Positions 7,123-13,061 of a DNA stretch of 13,763 nt are shown piece by piece. This DNA comes from Gemmatimonadota bacterium (GTDB taxonomy: Bacteria > Latescibacterota > UBA2968 > UBA8231): NCBI GenBank assembly GCA_002712305.1, contig PATE01000018.1, forward strand, positions 23,465-37,227. The letters run 5' to 3'. The notes below the pieces were generated by a model, which worked only from the letters and a program-made list of their open reading frames with translations, was not told the origin of the DNA and searched no databases. Numbering within the stretch: the stretch's first letter is position 1; each line of letters begins with the position of its first letter. A program made the translations under genes and the position numbers.

Positions 7123-8881
7123 AGTCGGCACCGAATAGAGCGACCCGTTCTTTCTCCGCCCGCGCACGTCTCACCTCTGGAGCTTCGTCTGCAGCACCCA
7201 GGAAGCGATAGAAGTCTTCCCCATATTCTCGGGTCCTGACCACAACCGGCATCGGTACCGCATGCCCCAAGACGAGGGCCTGCTGTTTGGAGTCGAGACT
7301 GGCCAATACACTGCGCAGTCCCTCAGTTCCGCTGACACCGGTGAGAACGGCGGAGATATCCTTCTCATCATTGAGCAACGCCGTGATTCGAGTTCCCAGC
7401 TGAGACAGGACTTCGTCGTCGATGCCGGAGGGGCGCTGATCGACCACCAGAAGCGAGACGTAGTACTTGCGCATCTCTCGGGCGATGGTGCCGAAGATCG
7501 TCTGCTTGGCTGCTGCGGGATTGAGGAACTTGTGAGCCTCTTCGATGGTGATCATCAGTTGACGCGGCTGATCTTCCGGGTTCTGGGTGGCATAGAACTT
7601 CTCGCACTTCTTGACATACATCTCATGAATACGCCGGGAGATGATATTGGCCACCAACAGGTAGCAGAGCATGCTCGTCTGCTGTCCGAATTCGAGGACC
7701 ACATTGATGCCGGCATCGAGATACTGCATGATGCGATCGACACAGTCGTCATCGCCGCCCCCCTTCTTAACCATGAAGGGGAAGTTCTCGAGCCGTTTCA
7801 GCTTCCGGTGCAGAGCTACAAGCGACCCCGGATGGGCGCCGATCTCGTTGGCAAACTCCTCCACATCGGGCCCCTCCAGGCTGAGCAAGGTGCGAAGCCA
7901 GCGATCCTTGTAGAGGGCATAGACCAGATACGCCGACTCTACCGCCGTGGGGTTGAGTTTGAGTTCGTCCTGCAGTGGCGCAATGTCTTCGACAGCGATC
8001 TGATCATAGGAGATGTAGACCTCGTGGTCGGGCTGGATGCCACGAGAACGAGTCGATTTTGGGTCGAGGGAAAAGATGGCCACCCGCTCACCAAACAATT
8101 GCTTGAGGCCTTTGACGAAACTCGAGTTGCTGCCGGCCGTCTCTTTCATCGCCTTCCAACCATACTCGTTGTGCATGTCGAAGATGAGATTGACCGCCCT
8201 GTCGTAGTGAATCAGCCCACACAGGGCCAGTCGGGTCAGAAACGACTTGCCCGTGCCTGTCTTGCCAAAGATGCCGTTGGATCGTTCGGCGAAGCGAACC
8301 ATATCGACACAGACGGGGGTCTCCATATCAAGCGGAGATCCGACACTGAAGTAACGTCCTTCGTCATCGCCTTCGGAGCCAAAGATCCGCGACACGTCCC
8401 CTTCCTCCGCGTCCTGAACGACGGAGAAGTGACTGGGGATCGCTTTCACTGGTCGTGGGCCATCGTCGGATCCGGGTGTCGCCGCTGTTGGCATCATCAG
8501 CATGGGGCGCAGCGAAACGATGTTGTACGTCCCCGTACCGGCCAGAATTTGCCGCAGCAGTTCATCGGTGCGCTCTGGCGGATGAAGAAGAATCTCGCCG
8601 TTGGTCGCATCGAGACGCATGTCGGTAACCATAGAGAAGAAATCGTTCTTATCGCCTTCGATGACGACGAATTTCCCCGCCTTCATGTCTTCCACATTGC
8701 GCTCGGCATCGAGTTTCATCTCGAGCCCCTCGACAAGCGATCCCTTCGTGATCACCCCCACGCGCCCGCGAGGGTCACGTGCGGCAGGGTTCTGTCGGTC
8801 CTCGCCCGCCCGGCCAGGCTCCTCGCCTGCCGAGTCAGGCTTGCCTTCGGGGCCGAGGGGACGATCGGTGCCGACGCTCAT
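7121..8881 (-). CDS. herA: HerA-type DNA translocase ATPase
   Basis: A 586-residue HerA-FtsK family ATPase. Residues 1-40 are polar, rich in Gly, Pro, Glu and Arg, and look disordered. Residues 41-130 resemble a HAS barrel (GVITKGSLVEGLEMKL, GKFVVIEGDKNDFFSMVTD). The ATPase core has Walker A GKTGTGKS (206-213), the HerA-typical NLIFDMHNEYG (231-241), Walker B LMITIEEAHKF (442-452) and DQRPSGID (481-488). The motor should form a hexamer that pumps DNA and works with NurA in end resection, as known from archaea. The ATG overlaps the stop of the HAS-barrel gene (ATGA), and nurA lies just upstream of that gene, so the three are likely co-translated. HerA-type ATPases also occur in defence systems with Sir2 or other effectors, but no such partner is here. 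It is the last gene of the operon and ends at the shared terminator. Confidence 0.95.
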   Translation of the reverse strand: MSVGTDRPLGPEGKPDSAGEEPGRAGEDRQNPAARDPRGRVGVITKGSLVEGLEMKLDAERNVEDMKAGKFVVIEGDKNDFFSMVTDMRLDATNGEILLHPPERTDELLRQILAGTGTYNIVSLRPMLMMPTAATPGSDDGPRPVKAIPSHFSVVQDAEEGDVSRIFGSEGDDEGRYFSVGSPLDMETPVCVDMVRFAERSNGIFGKTGTGKSFLTRLALCGLIHYDRAVNLIFDMHNEYGWKAMKETAGSNSSFVKGLKQLFGERVAIFSLDPKSTRSRGIQPDHEVYISYDQIAVEDIAPLQDELKLNPTAVESAYLVYALYKDRWLRTLLSLEGPDVEEFANEIGAHPGSLVALHRKLKRLENFPFMVKKGGGDDDCVDRIMQYLDAGINVVLEFGQQTSMLCYLLVANIISRRIHEMYVKKCEKFYATQNPEDQPRQLMITIEEAHKFLNPAAAKQTIFGTIAREMRKYYVSLLVVDQRPSGIDDEVLSQLGTRITALLNDEKDISAVLTGVSGTEGLRSVLASLDSKQQALVLGHAVPMPVVVRTREYGEDFYRFLGAADEAPEVRRARAEKERVALFGAD

Positions 8882-9633
8882 CTGGCCACCTGCGTCTGCT
8901 CAACCTGCGTGCTTTGGCGTTCCTTCAGCCGTCGAACGATGGCGCTGAGACGGTCGTAGTCATCTCGCAGCAGCCGGGATAGCTCTTTGCCGGTGCGCAA
9001 CACATATGCCTGCTGGTGGGCTGGATCGCGAGCTTCCAGCGCGTAGCATAAAGTCGCCAACAGTAGTTCATCGGTTGGTAAGCCCGGGGCATCGAGCAGT
9101 GAGCGCAGCAGCTGGTCATTGGCGGTCACAGCCTCGACCTGTGGTGCATCGCACAGATACACGAAACTGTGGATTCGAGCAGGTTGGGGCGGATAGGCCA
9201 GCACGGGATACGCGCCGTCGAGATAGCCCAGCACGAAAACGTCGAAGTGGGTTCGGAGAAGTTCGAAGATCTGCGGCTGCTCGAGGCGCAACTCCTCCTC
9301 GGACTTTCCGTAGGCACTGGGTCGTCGATTTGCCTCCAAAGACTGGGTCTGCGCGTTGTGAACGACCCCCAGAATCGGCATGGGTTCTGTCTCGATCCGT
9401 ACGAACTGACCGAAGGCGGGGGCACCGTGGAGTCTGACCGATTCGGCCACCAACTGCGCAGTGCTGCTCTCGATGACTTCGCCCGTATGAGAGATCTGCG
9501 CAGAATCCCCGGAGATCTGCTTGTCGTTTGACTGGCGCTGCGGATCCGCCACCTGGGGGACAGGGTCACGGAAGCTGTCGAGGCTTCGACTCCCAAGTGC
9601 ATGGGTCATCGGTTCGTGGTTCTCCCTTGGCAT
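8878..9633 (-). CDS. Stand-alone HAS-barrel-like protein of the HerA-NurA locus
   Basis: A 251-residue protein with no ATPase motifs. Residues 51-160 resemble the HAS (HerA-ATP synthase) barrel: GEVIESSTAQLVAESVRL (51-68), FGQFVRIE (74-81), ILGVVHNAQTQSL (87-99), EEELRLEQPQIFELLRTHF (112-130) and PPQPARIHSFVY (148-159). The C-terminal third (about 170-250) is helical and charged, ending in a Gln/Thr-rich tail. In HerA this barrel contacts NurA, so I infer an adaptor or subunit in the same complex. HerA downstream appears to carry its own N-terminal barrel as well, which gives two per locus. The first ATG (9633) abuts the nurA stop (TGAATG); a second in-frame ATG at 9609 has AGGGAG 12 bases upstream and is an alternative. 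The stop overlaps the herA start. The barrel call comes from recalled family sequence, not a search. Confidence 0.78.
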   Translation of the reverse strand: MPRENHEPMTHALGSRSLDSFRDPVPQVADPQRQSNDKQISGDSAQISHTGEVIESSTAQLVAESVRLHGAPAFGQFVRIETEPMPILGVVHNAQTQSLEANRRPSAYGKSEEELRLEQPQIFELLRTHFDVFVLGYLDGAYPVLAYPPQPARIHSFVYLCDAPQVEAVTANDQLLRSLLDAPGLPTDELLLATLCYALEARDPAHQQAYVLRTGKELSRLLRDDYDRLSAIVRRLKERQSTQVEQTQVAR

Positions 9634-10887
9634 TCAGATGGCAGCGGCGCGTTTCCGCAGACCTTTGAGTGATACGCGGGCACGGACATCGTGACGGACA
9701 AACATCTCCTCCAGATACCGGTAGAAGGCCTCCCGATCGGCCCCACGCACGACGGCCCGCTCGTGGGCCTCGGCGAGACTGACTGGATATCCGTCACCCT
9801 TTTGCGCCTGATCGAGCACACCGGCGTGGACTCGATCGAGCAACTGCGAATCCGCAGCGACGTAGGTGGGGATCTCGACACGGGCCACTTCCTTGCCCAC
9901 GTGCAGATAGAAGAAGTGCACCCCGTGAGGCCCATAGTCGTCGAGGATTCGAGAACCGCTGCCAAAGACGGCAGACCTTTGACCCGGCTGCAACACGCGA
10001 CGCAGCAACACTGCATCGGATATTCCCTGAAGAGAATCGCACGGTCGCTCAATAATCGGAGGCGATTCTGAACTGGGCTCAGGAGCTTCAGGGCCTGCTT
10101 GCAACCCCGGGCAACGGTCGCAGTTTGTCATCGACATGGGACACATGGCGATGCGCAGCGCATTGACCAGGTCACTGCCACCGGGTCGCGAGATGTATCC
10201 GGCCAGAGGGATGCGTCGGTCGGCGAGCAAATCGAGGGCACTTCGGATCTGCCGCAGGCAGTCGTCGCGAAACTCAGGCGGTCGGCCCTCTAACGACCAC
10301 ATGATGAGAGTACCGTCGTTGATAGCTAGCGTGGAATGTCCAGCTCGCTGCGATGCGGCAGCCAACTCGGCCAGTTCGGTCAGTTCGAGCAGAGCCCGGC
10401 GGAATCCGACCACATCACGACTGATACCCGTGCGCCGCCCGCCCCACTCCTGATACAGTTCATGCTCACGCCAGAATAACTGCGGCCTACTGCTGAGCAG
10501 GGCTCGCTCGCCGCTGCCATAGTGAAGAAGCACATACCCAATGTTGAGCAGAAAGCAGGGGGAGATTTCGTGTCGGTCTGGAAAGATCTGTGACCCGTCG
10601 GTGGCGGCCACACTCAGCTTCGATTCTCGTGTGGGTGCGTCGATCACTTCAGCAAAGGGCCCATAGAACTCAGCCAGTAACCAGCTGACCCTGGCAGATT
10701 GCGTCATCTGCTGAAGTTCTTGCCACCGTCCAGCCTGCCCCCACTCCAGCAGCAGGTCGACGGCGTGGTTCAACCGCTGTTCGAACTGGGCAGGCGCGTC
10801 GACCTGCGCTGCCACCATGGCGTCGACCTGCCCTTTCACCGCTGTCAGATCCAGCACGCGACCTCTACTTCCAAGTCTGACCGCCAT
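9634..10887 (-). CDS. nurA: NurA-domain 5'-3' nuclease
   Basis: A 417-residue NurA-family nuclease, the partner of HerA in DNA end processing. The metal-binding acidic motif is SVAATDGSQIFPDRHE (92-107, D97). Further family pieces are LAINDGTLIMWSLEG (187-201, D191), LAGYISRPGGSDLVNALR (228-245), a near C-terminal PVSLAEAHERAVV (368-380, H375) and VSLKGLRKR (405-413). The N-terminal 90 residues are helical. A cysteine group, C249, C256 and C259, sits in a central loop and may bind a metal. The ATG at 10887 overlaps the 3' end of the SH3-like gene by 23 bp; no good ribosome site is seen, so coupling to the upstream gene is likely. The next gene, the HAS-barrel protein, follows with TGAATG. Family confident; exact polarity and activity follow from archaeal NurA. 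Confidence 0.91.
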   Translation of the reverse strand: MAVRLGSRGRVLDLTAVKGQVDAMVAAQVDAPAQFEQRLNHAVDLLLEWGQAGRWQELQQMTQSARVSWLLAEFYGPFAEVIDAPTRESKLSVAATDGSQIFPDRHEISPCFLLNIGYVLLHYGSGERALLSSRPQLFWREHELYQEWGGRRTGISRDVVGFRRALLELTELAELAAASQRAGHSTLAINDGTLIMWSLEGRPPEFRDDCLRQIRSALDLLADRRIPLAGYISRPGGSDLVNALRIAMCPMSMTNCDRCPGLQAGPEAPEPSSESPPIIERPCDSLQGISDAVLLRRVLQPGQRSAVFGSGSRILDDYGPHGVHFFYLHVGKEVARVEIPTYVAADSQLLDRVHAGVLDQAQKGDGYPVSLAEAHERAVVRGADREAFYRYLEEMFVRHDVRARVSLKGLRKRAAAI

Positions 10888-11629
10888 CGTCGGATCGTTG
10901 CACGGACTCTATCCACGCATCGAGATCTTTTGCTGCGATGCGACGAATCGTCGCAGTGTCCGCGATAGCGACGTACTGGCCCACGGCGCCCGTCCCATCG
11001 GGACGGTTGGTCTCGACGCGCAACTCTTCGTAGGACACGTCGGCGGCCAGAAGCACGTCGACTCTCGCCTGGGCACGCATCTGTCGACGCAACAGAGCCG
11101 GCTCACCGACGTCGGGCACACGGAATCGAAGAGTCACGCGACCCAGTTCAGCATCGAGGCTGAGCCCGTAGAACCGGCCGAAGTCCTCGTTGATCAGATC
11201 ACGCACATCGTCGAGGTGGACATTCAGCGCTTGACGCGGCTCTCGCTCACTGCGGTCGACGGGCCCCTCGTCGTCTTCTTCGTCAGTCGGAACCGACGAG
11301 GAGCGTTTGCTGGTTATGTCTTCAAACCCTTCCAGCGAAGGGCCCCAGATCCATCCCGTGAGTTCGAACTTGACCCATTGTCCATCACGGCCGACCTCTT
11401 CGATCTGCGTCCCCTTCTCGAGAACGCCCAGCCGAAGACCCTCTGGACTCGACCGGATATTCTCGGTCGGCTTGGCGACCTCAAAGACCCGCCGGGCTCG
11501 CAGATGTTCGGTGGTGACCATGAAGACGACGAGCATCGTGCCCAGCCACAACCAGCGTGTCGCACGTGGTTGACCCACAAGACCTTGGCCCGTGGCTCGA
11601 GTCCGTAAGAATCGGTGCAGTGGTGACAT
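10865..11629 (-). CDS. Membrane-anchored SH3-like domain protein
   Basis: A 254-residue protein with a short basic N-terminus, one membrane helix (about 26-42, WLWLGTMLVVFMV) and an SH3-like domain (about 49-101: TENIRSSPEGLRLGVL, KGTQIEEVGRDGQWVKFEL, GWIWGPSL). A very acidic linker follows (TDEEDDEG, 115-122), then a C-terminal region (135-254) that I do not recognise. By analogy with bacterial SH3 domains the SH3-like part should lie outside the cytoplasm and bind peptidoglycan or protein. The ATG at 11629 is chosen because the promoter just upstream would start the transcript near 11640 and AAAGG lies 4 bases before it; in-frame ATGs at 11641, 11647 and 11701 are alternatives. Its 3' end overlaps nurA by 23 bp, so it heads the nurA-herA operon, although a membrane SH3 protein is not an expected partner of a DNA-resection complex. 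Confidence 0.75.
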   Translation of the reverse strand: MSPLHRFLRTRATGQGLVGQPRATRWLWLGTMLVVFMVTTEHLRARRVFEVAKPTENIRSSPEGLRLGVLEKGTQIEEVGRDGQWVKFELTGWIWGPSLEGFEDITSKRSSSVPTDEEDDEGPVDRSEREPRQALNVHLDDVRDLINEDFGRFYGLSLDAELGRVTLRFRVPDVGEPALLRRQMRAQARVDVLLAADVSYEELRVETNRPDGTGAVGQYVAIADTATIRRIAAKDLDAWIESVQRSDDGGQTWK

Positions 11630-11645
11630 GGAACCTTTCATGACC

Positions 11646-11675
11646 ATTAGACGGCGATCAGACCTCAAATGACAA
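11646..11675 (-). promoter_or_regulatory. Promoter of the SH3-nurA-HAS-herA operon
   Basis: On the minus strand TTGTCA (11670-11675, 5/6 to the -35 consensus) is followed by an 18-bp spacer and TCTAAT (11646-11651, 5/6 to the -10 consensus). The predicted transcript start near 11639-11640 leaves a leader of only about 10 nt before the ATG at 11629. This is the best promoter-like sequence in the window. It lies in the 116-bp gap upstream of the operon. Confidence 0.55.
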
Positions 11676-11683
11676 GATTGAGG
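11663..11683. promoter_or_regulatory. Inverted repeat enclosing the -35 box, possible operator
   Basis: CCTCAA (11663-11668) and TTGAGG (11678-11683) form perfect 6-bp arms with a 9-bp centre that contains the -35 box at 11670-11675. A dimeric regulator bound here would block RNA polymerase. The arms are short and chance occurrence is possible. Confidence 0.3.
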
Positions 11684-11685
11684 CC

Positions 11686-11714
11686 AACCTACCTGGGCCA
11701 TGAAACCCTGTCAA
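11686..11714 (-). promoter_or_regulatory. Possible second, upstream promoter of the same operon
   Basis: A perfect TTGACA (11709-11714, minus strand) is spaced 17 bp from TAGGTT (11686-11691). The -35 box and spacing are ideal but the -10 box matches the consensus at only three positions (T1, A2, T6). It would start transcripts near 11679, inside the inverted repeat. Confidence 0.25.
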
Positions 11715-11745
11715 CGCGAAAGAAGCACATCTGAGGTGGTGCACT

Positions 11746-11889
11746 TCACTGGCTCTGTAAGCGCTCCACAAAGGCCATGATAGCGCCGTAGCTGACCGTC
11801 AATACACCGGCGATCAGAACAGCGAGCAGGAGCAGGAGCAGAGGCTCGCGATCAGGTGGTCTGGGAGGCTGCTGCCGTCGTCCGAACAT
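11746..11889 (-). CDS. Small single-pass membrane protein, hypothetical
   Basis: A 47-residue frame starting at the ATG at 11889. It has a polar, proline- and arginine-rich head (MFGRRQQPPRPPDRE, 1-15), one long hydrophobic helix (about 16-40, LLLLLLAVLIAGVLTVSYG) and a short C-terminal tail (ERLQSQ). The head-helix-tail pattern with positive charges before the helix is what a real small membrane protein shows and is not expected by chance. The frame extends upstream to a TTG at 11940. Between the two starts lies a run of eight C on this strand (11893-11900). AGGA sits 12 bases before the ATG, a poor spacing. It points the same way as the SH3-nurA operon and ends 32 bp upstream of the promoter candidates there. 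I do not recognise a family. Confidence 0.42.
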   Translation of the reverse strand: MFGRRQQPPRPPDREPLLLLLLAVLIAGVLTVSYGAIMAFVERLQSQ

Positions 11890-12084
11890 GAAGGGGGGGG
11901 TGTCCTGCAGTGAAGCGAGGCTGATTTCTGCCGATAACAACCGATAGGGCTGATCGTCTCAATTCGTAGGCGGCAAAGTTTGTCGACTGGGGCGTAAATT
12001 CCACTATCTTTAAACACTTACCATCAACCACTCGTTTATCTCTCGAACCTTGATTTGACCATCGCCACCGACGTAGCCGAAACC

Positions 12085-13050
12085 ATGGATCGTGAAGCCC
12101 TCGTTCAAGCGATTCTCAACCTTGAGAACGACGTTGAGGATCAGGTCACCGACCCCGCTCTGGCCTTTGACCTGGCTGGCCACATCAAGGTCCATGTGGA
12201 TGAGTTGGTGGCTCTGGGTGCTGGACCAGGTTCAGGTAAACTCAAGCGTAAAAAGACAAAAAAGGCTCGCCCTCCCAAGGGACCGATCCCTCGCCTTGAA
12301 GCGCTGCCTCCAGTTGACCAGGCCCGGTGGATCTTTATGGAGCGTTATATCCCTCTGGAGAGACACGAGGATATTCTCGGCCTCAAACTCCCCTCGGAAG
12401 TCTTCGCCGAATACCAGAAGTCCTTTGACCGCTTCATCACCGATCTTCTGCTTCTTCCTCGGACGATCCAAGCTGTAGAAAAGAACGCCATTCCTGCCCT
12501 GCAGAAACAGTTCGCCACCTGCGTCCTTGTCTTCCGGGCGCCCGAACTGATTCACAATGACGAAGCTGTTCCCGTCAGTGTCGAAAGTCTGCGAGATGCC
12601 TTCCCGTCGTATTTCTACAAGAGAAAGAAGAAAGCGAACTGGTTTGAGGCACACGACTTCTACCGGGAACCGATCAAAGCTCCCCGCTGGGTTCTTTGCG
12701 ACACAGAACACATGAACTGCACGCTGCGTCGACCGGAGCGCAAGCTTGCCGGATACGCACGGGACTGGGGTCTGCCCGAAGATTGTGGTCTGCAGAAAAA
12801 CCTTGTCGAAGATCTCTACGATCGCATCCTTGTGGGGGAAGCGCTGGAGGAGGATCTGTTCGCTCGTACTGTGAACTCCCTGACCACGACTGGATATCGC
12901 ACCCGTAAGAAGGGTGCCCAACGCCTCGCGTTTGCTGTGCAGAAGGTTCACAAGGTGACGATCCACGGCAAAGTCGGCGTCCCCCACTGGAAGGCGAAGC
13001 GTCGGCACTGGCCGGGCGTGTATCCAAGTCTCGCCTTCCACGAGAGCTGA
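12085..13050 (+). CDS. Conserved-looking basic protein of unknown function
   Basis: A 321-residue cytoplasmic-looking protein from the ATG at 12085; a TTG at 12055 would add 10 residues with normal codon use. Neither start has a ribosome site. A weak promoter candidate is TTGTCG (11980-11985) with TATCTT (12005-12010), spacer 19. I do not recognise the family. Residues 1-45 are helical and acidic. A strongly basic linker follows (GKLKRKKTKKARPPKG, 51-66), then a helical region with a hydrophobic stretch DLLLLPRTIQ (120-129). The C-terminal half is rich in aromatic residues and has more basic patches (YKRKKKANW 178-186, KAKRRHW 303-309) and four cysteines (146, 205, 212, 234). The basic patches would suit binding of nucleic acid or of an acidic partner; the next gene, 11 bp downstream, encodes a very acidic protein. 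The antisense frame over it looks like a shadow. Confidence 0.75.
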   Translation: MDREALVQAILNLENDVEDQVTDPALAFDLAGHIKVHVDELVALGAGPGSGKLKRKKTKKARPPKGPIPRLEALPPVDQARWIFMERYIPLERHEDILGLKLPSEVFAEYQKSFDRFITDLLLLPRTIQAVEKNAIPALQKQFATCVLVFRAPELIHNDEAVPVSVESLRDAFPSYFYKRKKKANWFEAHDFYREPIKAPRWVLCDTEHMNCTLRRPERKLAGYARDWGLPEDCGLQKNLVEDLYDRILVGEALEEDLFARTVNSLTTTGYRTRKKGAQRLAFAVQKVHKVTIHGKVGVPHWKAKRRHWPGVYPSLAFHES

Positions 13051-13061
13051 GCAGACGTCAA

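Noticed and set aside
7262-8959. A 565-codon open frame on the plus strand
   Set aside because: It mirrors herA, whose Walker motifs are unmistakable on the minus strand. The plus-strand product has no recognisable domain.
7121-10887. HerA-NurA locus as a phage-defence island
   Set aside because: No Sir2, DUF4297, toxin, methylase or other defence partner and no mobile-element gene is present. The NurA-HerA pairing fits a housekeeping DNA-end-processing role better.
12220-12243. GAGPGSGK, resembling a Walker A loop, in the unknown basic protein (residues 45-52)
   Set aside because: The lysine is followed by Leu, not Ser or Thr, there is no strong beta strand before it, and no Walker B is seen. 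It looks like a flexible linker leading into the basic patch.
12232-13041. A 269-codon open frame on the minus strand opposite the basic unknown protein
   Set aside because: The plus frame is longer, has the usual third-position G/C preference and is followed closely by another plus-strand gene. The minus frame lacks its own context.
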